From positions 682,001 to 746,000 of the forward strand of contig CP084610.1 of the NCBI GenBank assembly GCA_025917655.1: a stretch of DNA of 64,000 bases, given 5' to 3'. Source of the DNA: Chlorella sorokiniana (lineage: Eukaryota; Chlorophyta; Trebouxiophyceae; Chlorellales; Chlorellaceae). This document shows positions 33,862 through 44,014 of the stretch, in pieces (positions within the stretch are counted from its first letter, which is position 1; the number at the start of each line of letters is the position of its first letter). The translations under genes and the position numbers were made by a program. The notes beneath the pieces are model-generated. The model ran no database searches, was not told the origin of the DNA, and saw nothing but the letters and a program-made list of their open reading frames with translations.

Positions 33862-36800
33862 CATGGCACCGACTGTTGCTTTACGCCAGAAGTTTTTCTG
33901 CCGACGTGTATCCGCCTCAAAAGCGACCCCGGAAGCGGCACTCCGCTATCAGGCACCAGTTGTCGGCGGCAGCAGCACATCCGGCCCCCAACTGGAGCAG
34001 CGCACCCCCTAGCGGCTGCCACGTCGCCATCGCTGCCGCATCAAGCATTACCACCCCTGCAGACGCAGATGCTGGTCCGGGCACGCATTTTGACAAGTCA
34101 GACTGGGACAGCTTCTTGAAGGGCTACAAGTCGCAATACATGGAGCGGTCGTATTGGATTGAGGACAGCATGGTGGAGGGCGCCATTCCCGCAGAGCTGG
34201 AGGGCACGCTGCTGCGCAACGGCCCCGGCCTGTTCGAGGTGGGCGGCCAGAAGATCCCGCAGCCCTTTGACGGCGACGGCATGCTGGCGATGTTTGCCTT
34301 CAAGGGCGGCAGGGCCTTCTTCGCCAACCGCTACGTACGCACCAAAGGTGAGTGGGGCAACGCAAAGCGCTGTGCGCTGAGTTAGCTGCCAGGCTCTTGA
34401 TTGGCAGAGACTTGTGTCTGGATGATGATGATGATAATTCGGTGTGGTGGTTCTGGCTGGCAGCTGCCTGCCCGTCCCTGTGCCCGATGCACAGCCCCCA
34501 ACCCCCACCTTCCGTCCTGCAGGGTTCGTGGAGGAGCAGCGGGCGCAAAGCTGCTGTACCGCGGCGCCTTCTCTGTGGGCAACCCCACAGGGGGTGGTTC
34601 TCCAACCCCTTCGACCTCAGCGTGAAGGGCGTGGCCAACACCGGCGTGCTGCACTGGGCGGGCAAGCTGCTTGCGCTGTACGAGGTACGACCTTTTGGGG
34701 GAGGGGGCACCGCCAGCCTGAGCAGCTGCTGATGCTGCTGCGCAAGCTTGTTCCGGCTCAGGGCAGCGCAGGCTTACAACGGTCCCAGCCCTCGAACCAG
34801 AACCAGTCACCAATGCAACAACACACATGTGCGCACTCGCCTTTGTGCCTTGCAGCGCGACCTTCCCTGCCAGCTGTCCACCCCCGAGCTGCGCACTCTG
34901 GGCCAGACGGTCAGCGTGCCCAGCGACGCACCCTTCTTCGGCGCCCACTACCGCATCGAGCAGGTGAGAACTAGCACGCCAGCTGCCCTCCTTGCTGGGA
35001 CTGCATTGGCAGGACGGCAGGACGACGCAGCCCGCTGTTGGGAACAAGAGGCGCCCACAGGCCACCTCTTGCCGCAGGACGCCGTCGGCAGCCGCCGCCT
35101 CGTGGCCTTCAACGCGAAGGAGCGCGGCCAAGACAACCGCATCAACGTCTTTGAATACGACGACAGCCTCAAGCTGCTGCTCAGGTGCGGCGACCACTGC
35201 CGGGAGGTAGCCAGGGAGGCACTGCACCAACCTGGCGTGCGGTGCTGCGCAGCATGCTGGCTGCGCCGCTGGAAATGCTCCCTGCTGAGCGGATGCCCGC
35301 GCCCCACCACCGCATGCAGGACCGAGTTTGAGCTGCCCGGCGCCGCCTTTGGCTTCTTCCACGACTTTGTGCTCACCCCCAACTACTACGTGTTCCTGGA
35401 GAGCCCCAGTGAGTGCCAGCGCTGCACGCTGGGCTGCCACGGCTGCTGTTGAAAAGCCGCCCATGATCCTCTGCCAGCGGCAGGCCAGCATTTATGGCGA
35501 CCTGGCGCATTGCGCTGCCGCGCCCTGCTACCGTGGCGCCCCGCCCCTTCACCCCAGCCTGCCCACCTCTTTGCCCCATCTGCCACAGTGAGCCTGGACC
35601 TGTGGAAGGTGGCCACCAAGTACATGTTTGGGCGGGCATGCATCGCCGAGTGCATCGTGTGGGACGCGGGCAAGAAGACGCGGGTGCACCTGGTGCCCCG
35701 CCCGGGCAGCGCGGCGGCTCAGAGCGTCAGCGGTGCGCGACGCCGGGCAGCGCTGCCGCCGCTCGTTCCCTGCTGCACTTAACAGCCTGCCGAGCAGTCC
35801 TGGCCGCCAACGGCATGTCGCTGATCTGGTTGCAGCGTCATGCGTGCCCCTCCCTTGCTCCCCGCCCCCCGCAGACCCAACCCTGCTACGCCGCACCTTT
35901 GAGGCGCCGCCCTTCTTCTCTTTCCACCACGCCAACGCGTACGAGGCGGGCGGCAAGCTCGTGATCGACACGGTGGGCGGGGCGGGAGGGGCCCGCAGCG
36001 ATGTGTGCCGCTAGGCGTGAGTGGCCCTTCCTGCCGGCCTACAGCCGAATCCGCCAGCCAGCCAGCCAGCCAGTCCATCTCCCAGCCCTCATGGCTCCCT
36101 CATGTCCCTCGCCTCTTTGTGCCCCCCCCCCCCCACACACACGCACAGGTGGCCAACCACGACGGCGTGGACCTGGGCGCATCCTTTGACAGCGGCCCCG
36201 GGTACTACTACGACGACGTGGGGCGCGGCACCCTCACCCGCCTCGTGCTGGACCTGGGCTCGGGAGCTGCGCACCTGCACCGCCTCATGCACCGCGCCTG
36301 CGAGTTCCCCTCGGTCGCACCCGCTGGCAAGGCTGAGCCATGCGAATGCATGTGTGTGTGTGGGTGTGGCTTGATGAGAGTGGCTTCATCGGCAGCAATG
36401 GGAGAGGGGCATGGAGTCCGGAAGCAGTGCATGCCTGTCCAGTGGCGCCCCCTGCTGTGAGAGTTGAACGACGGGTGTGGCCTGCCTTTCTCACGCCTTG
36501 TAAACCTGCCATCCCGCTGTTCCGCAGTGACGGGTCAGCCCCACTCGCATGTGTACTTGGCTGGCAGCCGCTTTGACCGCGCCGACGTCTGGGGAGCGCC
36601 GCAGGCGGTGTGCAGGTGTCGGTGCCGCCGGAGGCGGGCGTGTCGGCACCGTGCGTGCGGCGAGGCGGCACTGCAGGACGTGTACTACCCGGGACGCAGG
36701 CAGTACGCGCAGGAGCCCATCTTCGTACCGCGCAGGCAGCCCAAGGTGAGCGTCGCCGCAGGCTGGTCATCCAAGCGCGTCCCCGCTGCGCCGATGCTGT

Positions 36801-37229
36801 GGCCTGGTGGGATGGGTCCCGCTCACGCCGGCCTCGCCTGTGCCCTTCCCACCTCACATGCAGGCGGAGGACGATGGCTGGGTGCTGGCGCTGGTGTTTG
36901 ACGCGGAGGCGGAGCGCACCAAACTGGTCATTCTGGACGCACAGCGGCTGTCAGGTGGGTTGGCAGGAAGGGCAGCAAGAGCATGGCACCTGGCCAGCTG
37001 GCGGCTGCTTCTGCGCCTGGCTGCCCCCCCCACTCCTGCCGGCCAACTTACCGCGGCGTGCCCTTGTTCTGGCGCTGCAGCGGGGCCTGTGGCGACCATC
37101 ACGCTGCCCCACATGCTGCCCCTGGGCCTGCACGGCAGCTGGACGGGCTCCTACCTGGGCCCCGAGCCGGGACAGGCCTGGGAGCCAACCGCGTACGACA
37201 TCCGCAACGGCGTGCAGATGGAGCCCTGA
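33862..37229 (+). CDS. Carotenoid cleavage oxygenase (RPE65/ACO family), copy B
   Basis: Paralogue of the oxygenase at 22119-25484 with the same exon-intron plan and the same four His motifs (FFGAHYRIEQ, FGFFHDFVLTP, FSFHHANAYE, LPLGLHGSWTG). Exon 1 probably starts at 33862 (MAPTVALRQKFFCRRVSASK), again a plastid-transit-like leader. This frame leaves the conserved frame at a C5 run near 34006-34010 before GTHFDKSDWDSFLKGYKSQY. A second break, in the G run 34590-34594, is at the same site as in copy A. In exon 9 a base missing near 36616 is compensated about 45 bases later. The intron 8 GC donor (36327) is conserved. Coding identity is very high and some introns are nearly identical. The product may be functional if the breaks are sequencing errors. 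Confidence 0.83.
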
Positions 37230-37756
37230 CCTCAGCTGGCAGCTGGAGTGCCGCTGCACACACGGGAATGAATCCTGCGCTGGCTTCGGCCGCCCCTAGT
37301 ACAATTGCCCAAATCTGCTTGGCATTTCCTTCCTGCAAGTCCTTTTCGCAATCAAATAAATGATTTTGGTTTCTTTTGTTTCATGTCATGAATCAACCAC
37401 ATTCATTACGCAGTGCTGCCAGCCAGCTCTGGCGCAAGCGCCTTCACGCTGCCAGCCCTGCGGCAGCGGGGTGGGCTCCTGCCCGTGCCTGAGGTCTCGG
37501 ATGGGGGCGGCACATGGTTTCCTGCTACATTCTTTCCTTTCAATTTGTATTTTATTCTTGCGTGGCAGTTTCTCGCCATCGGTGCACCCTCTGACCCCTG
37601 CTTTGCGGGCGCCCAACCCTGCAACCATAGCGCATTAGATTCAATATTTGAGCTTTAATTTGGCTGTGTAGGCGGCGCCACGAGCCCCTGCACCCTCGGC
37701 CCGTCCGCTTAACTGCCGCTATCTCCAGCACGCTGGCTTGCCTGGGCCGCTGCACC
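37230..37756. other. Intergenic region
   Basis: This holds the 3' UTR of oxygenase B (AATAAATGA-like A/T-rich stretch at about 37355) and the upstream region of the coiled-coil gene. I see no gene here. Confidence 0.35.
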
Positions 37757-40117
37757 ATGGGTGCACGGGGCTCGTCCTCTGACTCTGAGCCTGGCTTGGA
37801 CATGGTGGCGCTTGCGAAGAAGAAGATGTCCATGTCTCAGCCGCTTATCAAGTCCCCTGGCCCCGACACAGCGGGCCCAAACCCGCCTGGCAGCCCTCGC
37901 CTCTCCGCCGCGGTGGGAGCCCAGGCCGCACCTGACGCACACGGCAGCAGCAACGATGCGATGGACTTGTTTGCCCTTACAAGGCATTCAAAGACGACGG
38001 CAAGGTCAGAGGAAGCCGTATTTCCTGAGAAGACCGTCCTGAAGAGCCCTGCCAAGCCTGCATTCAAGCCCGCAGCCAAGCCAGCGTCGGTCACGTCAGT
38101 CATGAGCCAGCCAGCCTGCACTCCAAACAAACCGAAGCTCATTGCTGCCCGCTTACCTGTACCTGCTAACACCGTACCTACGCTGATGGAACTGGCAGCA
38201 GAAGACTTGTCCCAGCTGCTGCCAGAGGGCAGCTGCCCGCCATGCAATGCCGCCCACGCGACCAGCGCTGAGGCTTCGTGTCCATTGCCGCTTGCCAACA
38301 GCCAGCTGGCGTTCGAGGCACCGCAGCAGCCAGCATCTGACTGTGCAGCTGTCATGCCCTCTGCAGCAGACGTTTCATCCCCTTCCAGGGTGCAGCCCAG
38401 TGCCGCACGCTTGCCTGCCCCTGTGCAATCTCACACCATGGACCAGCTGGGCGAGATGGTGTCCAGCATTGTTGGCGAGATGACGCGCACCGTGAGGTAT
38501 GCAAGAGAAGAAACGAGCCCAATGCTACAACCATGGCAGCCTGCAACAGACCGCAGCTCCTTGCTGTCCCCTAATGAATCCCCCCATGCTGGCCCCTCAG
38601 GCTGGACATCAGCGGCTGGCAGGCCCGCTGGGACCAGCAGGCCGCCTGCACTGCAGACCTGCTGGCCAAGCTAGATCGCCTGCACGCCAGCAACGCCAGC
38701 CAGGCCTGCCAGACGCGGGGGCAGCTGCAGGTGCGGTGGGATGGCTTGCAAGGGGGACGGCATGCTGCGCATGCAAGAGCATCCGTCCCTAGCGCGACTG
38801 TCGCCCTGGCCGCCTTACAGGGGCTGCAGGCTGAGCTTACGCTGCATCGCACGAGGCTGGAGGGCATGGAGCAGCGGCAGCAGGCCCAGCAGGCACAGCA
38901 GGTTGAGGCAGCAAAGGCACCTGTCCCCCAGCAGCGGCACACCAGCCACCTGCTGCCCCTTCACAATGCACGCCTGACACCGTGCACAGCATTGAGGGCA
39001 TTCTGTCCAGGCTGGAGCAGCTGGAGGACCGTGTGGAGCGGCAGGTGCAGCTCATGCAGGGCAGCACTGAGGGCGGCGGGCAGAGCGCCCGCTCCGACAG
39101 CGTCCCTGTCAGCCCGTTCAAGCCCCAGCCGCGAGACAGGCAGGCAGCTGGCACCGTGCTACCCAACGAGCCTGCGCACCTGGGACATGCAGCCGCAGCC
39201 CAGGATGAGGACATGCATGCTCATATGAGGCTTGCTCGAGCAGCGGTTTTGGCCGCAGCCGCGGCAGATGGCAGCTACGGCTTCCTACAAGGCCCACGCA
39301 TGAAAGCAGACGCAGCACGCCTTGTCGGCGCCGCCTCACGGTGCACCGGGGTGGAAGATCAGGTGGAGGCCACCCTTGCCATCATCCGCCAGATCCAGGG
39401 CCAGAGTGAGCTCAGGGCAGCACCGCCTGCAAACCTCCACGAGGTGCTCCTTTGGTTGCTTACTCCAGGGTGCCATTGCGTGTGCCTCCCCCCCTTCCTT
39501 CTCATTCTTCCTGCATCCCCCTTTCCTCACTGTGCCTTCCCACAGTATCTGCCCTCCAGAGGGGCGTGTTAAAGGCTGAGATCGAGATGGATGCTCGGCG
39601 CCGGGATTCACGAGCCGCCTCCGACCGCTTGCACCGCCTGGAGCTGCATGAACAGCATGTGGCAGCTGCTGAGGCAGCAGGCCTGGCCAGCACCCGCTCC
39701 CTGGAGCAGCGCGTGCGGGGCATGGAGGTCAAGCTCGCCGCTGCCACGCAGATGCTTGGTGCAGGGGACAAGGCGGCACGGGAGACACAGGCAGGCGTGG
39801 CTGCGCTGACCTGGCGGCTCGACCAGGTGGGAACCTGGCAGGGTCGGGCGTGAGCCGCCTGCTTGCACACGCCAGCCAGAGAGGCATTGACCATGGCACC
39901 TCCTGTGCGCCTGGCACAGACATCGGATGCGACCATTGGCACGGTGAAAGCGCTGGAGGCGCGCCAGGAGCGGCTGCAGAGCGAGCTCAGCTCCGCTGCG
40001 GCGGCTGCCACGCTTGCAGATGCAAAGGCTGCCAGCCTTGCTGCTGAAGTGGCCAGGCTGCAGCGCAGGATTCACAGCACACCCAGCAAGGCGAAGCCTG
40101 CATGGGCCCTGTATTGA
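37757..40117 (+). CDS. Coiled-coil protein of unknown function
   Basis: Exon 1 (37757 to about 38494) is one long open frame starting MGARGSSSDSEPGLDMVALA and ending MVSSIVGEMTRTVR. It is Ser/Pro/Ala-rich and probably disordered. Later exons are rich in heptad-like sequence: WDQQAACTADLLAKLDRLHA, GLQAELTLHRTRLEGMEQRQ, IEGILSRLEQLEDRVERQVQ, VLKAEIEMDARRRDSRAASD, LEQRVRGMEVKLAAATQMLG and VKALEARQERLQSELSSAAA. The C-terminus is IHSTPSKAKPAWALY with the stop at 40115-40117. No catalytic or membrane motif is visible. The plan, a disordered N-terminus followed by a long interrupted coiled coil, suggests a structural or scaffold role such as centrosomal or cytoskeletal, but I do not recognise the family. 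Confidence 0.65.
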
Positions 40118-40458
40118 CGTCCCCCCCCCCGCCTGCCCCACCTTCGTTATCGTTAGGCATTGCATGGGGATCTCGGGAATGATAAATGTTGATCTGAACT
40201 GCTGTCACACAGACCCATTGGAGGGCTTCTATGTTCTGCGACAGCTGCCTGCCGAGTGCCGCCAGAGTCTGGTATCGACCACTCTTCTTTTGCCGCCCTA
40301 GCCTGTTTGTTCTCGGCCGATCACCATCCAGTATTCATCGCAATCTCTTCCGAGCGCTCAACGGCGGGCATTCGCGCCGGGTAGACGGTAGTGCCGGTGG
40401 CGGCGGGGCATGGCCATGAGCCGCGCCTAGGCTTGCCTCCCTCCTTGTTCATTGCACG

Positions 40459-43144
40459 ATGGGCGCGGAACAGAGCGTGCCCCAGCCCCCGGAGGGCGCG
40501 GGGCAGGAGGGCGGGCAACAGGAGGCCGTGCTCCCCTCCGCCCTGGTCGTGTGGGCCCCTCGGGGGTTGGCAAGGGCACCCTCATCAGCCGCTTGATGGA
40601 TGCAGACAAGCGCTTCGGCTTCTCTTGCTCTCACACCACACGCAAGCCCCGCGAAGGAGAAGTGGTGAGATGCTCCCACCAGGCCCACCAGCCGGCTCCT
40701 TAGGTTGCACACATGGTCTTCAGGGCAGCAGAGTGGGCCATAGCGTCCCGCACTGGCTGTGTGTGGTTAGAGGCATGCGGCGGCTAGTCGCTGCCTGAGC
40801 CCGCGCGTGCTACCTCTCCCCACCACGCTACCTCTCCTGCCCATGCCATGCAGAACGGCGTGCACTACCACTTCACCACCCACGAGGCCATGGAGGCCGA
40901 CATTGCCGCCGGCAAGTTCCTGGAGCATGCGCACGTGCACAAGAACATCTATGGCACCTCGGTCCAGGCGGTGCAGGACGTGGCGGCGGGGCCGCTGCTG
41001 CGTGCTGGACATCGACGTGCAGGGGGCGCGCCAGGTGGGCTGTCAACGAGGCAGCTGGGCAGCAGCGACAGCCGGGCCGCGAGCAGCTGCTCTGCGCGCC
41101 GCAACCGCTGCTGCGTTGTTTGGGGCGTGTGCGCGGCGAGGCGGCCGAGCCGCCCCGCGCCTGCCGCGCCTGTGCAGGTGCGCAAGGCTGGCCTGCGCGC
41201 CATCTTCGTGTTCATCGCCCCGCCCAGCCTGGAGGAGCTGGAGCACCGGCTGCGGGGCCGCGCCACGGGTGCGCAGCGGCCTCGTGCCTCCCCTTGCCCT
41301 GCTCTGCTGCCCGGCGGCTGCCACCCCGTGCACCGCGCCAGCGCAGCCTCAGGCGTGCAAACGCCCGCCCTGAGCCTCCACCGCATTCCGCCCCTTGCGT
41401 CTCGCAGACAGCGAGGAACAGATCACCACGCGGCTGCGCAACGCCCAGGAGGAGCTGGAGAGCGTGAAGGAGGCGGGGCTGTACGACTATGTTGTGGTCA
41501 ACAGGAGCCTGGACGACGCGTATGCACAGCTGGCGGCCATAGCGCAGCGCGCCCTTGCAGGCGAGATCGGCGGCCCAGAAGGCAGCCCCAGCGCCGCCGC
41601 GGCAGCAGCCGCCGCAGCGGCGGCAGCAGCGGCCGGGCCGCACGGCGGCAGCAGCAGCGGCAGCGGCGGCGGCAGCGGCGGCGCGGCACTTGGCAGCCCC
41701 TCGAAAGCGCCGCTCAGTTCTGACGCCACCTTCAAGGGCTGGCTGGCGGAGGGCCAGCCCGGCATGCCGCCAACCGAGCCGCTGCCAGCGCCGCTGCCAG
41801 CGCCTATGGCCGCTGCTGCGGCAGGCCTGGAGCGGCAGCGAGGGCGCGTGGCGCTCGTCACTGGCGCCGGCTCGGGCGTGGGATGGGAGCTGGCGGCTTC
41901 GCTGGCGCTGGCGGGGCTGCGGGTGGTGGCGGTCAGCCGGCGCAAGGCGCAGGTGCCCCGCCTGCTCAGCACGCTGCGGCGCTGACCCGCCCCTGCTCCA
42001 CTCTTGCTGCCCTGCCTCCCGTATTGTGTAACACCAGCACACTGCCCACCTCGGCCTGATGAGCGTGCTCGCGTCCCTGTTCAAGTCAAGCTCTCCTCTC
42101 ACCCCCACCCGCCCCCACCCCCGCCCCTGTGCCTCAGCTGGAGAAGCTGCAGGCAGCGGTGTTGGATGCAGGCGTGGAGGGCGCTGAGTTCCTGCCAGTG
42201 GTGGCCGACCTGTCGCGGGAGGCGGAGGTGGCGGCGCTGCCCCGCATCATCGACAAGCGGTGGCCGGGGGCGGGTGTGGATGTGCTGGTCAACAACGCAG
42301 GTGGGCGGGGCTGGAGGGAGCGCAGCGCTGGGCGTGGGGGGAGGGTGCGTGCATGAGAGCTGTCAAGCCTTGATGGGCGGGTTGAGGGGGCTGTTTCTGC
42401 GCCCCTCACTGCGAGGCCTTCCAGTCTGCTGAGAATCCTTCGTCTCTCGTGCCCCGTGTCACCGTTGCTTGTGCTCCTTATCCCTCTGCAGCGGTGTCCC
42501 GCCCGACACCTCCCTCATGGACGGTTCCACCGCCGCCTGGGTGGACACGGTGTCTACAAACGTGCTGGGCACCGCCCTGGTCACGCGCGAGGCGGTGGCC
42601 AGCATGGAGGCGCGGGGGCGGTGGGGACACGTGGTGTCGGTCTGCTGCGCCGAGGAGGGCAGCGGCATGCACGCCGCCACCAAGCAGGCAGTGTGCGCCA
42701 TGGCGCAAGAGCTCAGGTGCGGTCGGGCGCAGCTGGCCCGCGGGGTGGGCAGAGGTGGGCAGCCGGCGGAGAGCATGCTTGCCAGAGGCAGAGCTGCGAA
42801 GCGCTGGGGCTGCCCCTGACGGCAACGCCCCCTGCTTGGTCTGCGCAGGCTGGAGGCCGAAGCGCGGGCGTGCCGCTGCGGGTCAGCACCATAACGCCGA
42901 CCGCGCTAAATACCTACTTTTTCGTGCCCGAGCTGGTCGCAACAAGACGCGGCCCAGCGACAGCGCAGCCTCGGCCGACGGCGGCAGCGCAGCAGCAGCA
43001 GAGGGTGAGGGCGCAGACAGCCCGGGCCAGCCTCACGGGGCGGTGCTCCACGCCCGCGACGTGGTGCAGGCGGTTTTCTGGTGCCTCTCCGCACCAGAGA
43101 ACGTTGATGTGAGCGACATTCGCTTGAAGTCTGTTCCTGCTTGA
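40459..43144 (+). CDS. Guanylate kinase fused to a short-chain dehydrogenase/reductase
   Basis: The N-terminal half is a GMP kinase: P-loop [31 protein letters not shown], then [20 protein letters not shown] with [47 protein letters not shown] and [20 protein letters not shown]. The same uninterrupted frame (41395-41985) continues through an Ala/Gly-rich linker into an SDR Rossmann start, [20 protein letters not shown]. The SDR part continues with [49 protein letters not shown] and [20 protein letters not shown], and ends at 43144. In the catalytic YxxxK position it has HAATK, so the Tyr is replaced. The kinase frame breaks near 40550 and near 40995 by single bases. Likely roles: nucleotide salvage by the kinase half; the SDR half is uncertain. 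Confidence 0.78.
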
Positions 43145-43225
43145 GCATCTTGGCGCAACGGGCGCTCTCCAGGCCAACAACTGTGCCTTGTACAATAGGT
43201 TACTCCATTTCATTTCATCAAATGC

Positions 43226-43230
43226 TGTAA
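43226..43230 (+). terminator. TGTAA polyadenylation motif of the kinase-SDR gene
   Basis: TGTAA lies 81 bases after the stop in an A/T-rich stretch. Confidence 0.5.
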
Positions 43231-44014
43231 ATTGACCCCCTATCAAATGCCAACAGTGCGTTATGCATGTCTGACACAAAGCTGGAGACGCAGACAAGAG
43301 AAGAGCATCAGTCTGCCCAGGCGCAGGCGCATGAGTGGATACCCCTCAAGTCCCCGCTGCGGCCCAGATACGGCGCGCACACTAGCCCGAAAGGCTCTGT
43401 TTGCATCAATGCGGGGCAGCCGTGCCCTGCTGCGACTGCTAAAGGGCCGCATTCGGGAGCGGGTCTGTCTCATGCTGAGAATGCTGCGCGCCAGAAGAAT
43501 GACCGCGTTTTCCGCAAGAGCCGGCGCCTCGCATCCCCATAACCAGTACTTCCATCTCTTACATACCCAACGGACGGTGGACCTGCTGGCGCAGAGGCGA
43601 GTTCTTGTGCGCATCGCACCACTAGGGTTGACGTCGCACCTTGTTGGGGGACCAGGGTTCTCAGGTGCGAAGTGCAATGATGCAGTCCGCAAACCAATTG
43701 CAGTATCAGCGTGCCAGCGACTCGGGCATCGTATGAGACCCTTCCGGCCCACTGCCTGCTGCCGCACGCTTTCGCTGCTTGAAAAGCTCTCACCGAACGG
43801 CAAATGTGTCGCCGGCTGTGTTGTGAAGCCATCGGGCGCGCATTGGTGGTGCCCCGGTTTGGCTGCCAGGCTCTGCCTGCCGACCATTCTGTACCAGGCG
43901 CACAAAGCATGTCCCGTGGCCTTGCCCCCAGCATTGATGTGAGATCATGCATTGTTACGTAACAATGCCCATTTTCGTGCAGGGTCCGCAACTGAAGGGG
44001 CTGCGGCGATCATC
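43231..44014. other. Intergenic region with a long non-conserved open frame
   Basis: Lower GC content than its surroundings. An open minus-strand frame spans 43261-43905 but has no recognisable motif and an atypical composition (Arg, Ser, Trp). A palindrome TTGTTACGTAACAA lies at about 43951-43964, just before the hydrolase start. No gene is called. Confidence 0.35.

Noticed and set aside
22119-37229. Reading the two oxygenases as pseudogenes
   Set aside because: All four His motifs, the splice sites and the long conserved frame are intact, and the few breaks fall mainly at short G/C runs of the kind that also break unrelated housekeeping genes here.
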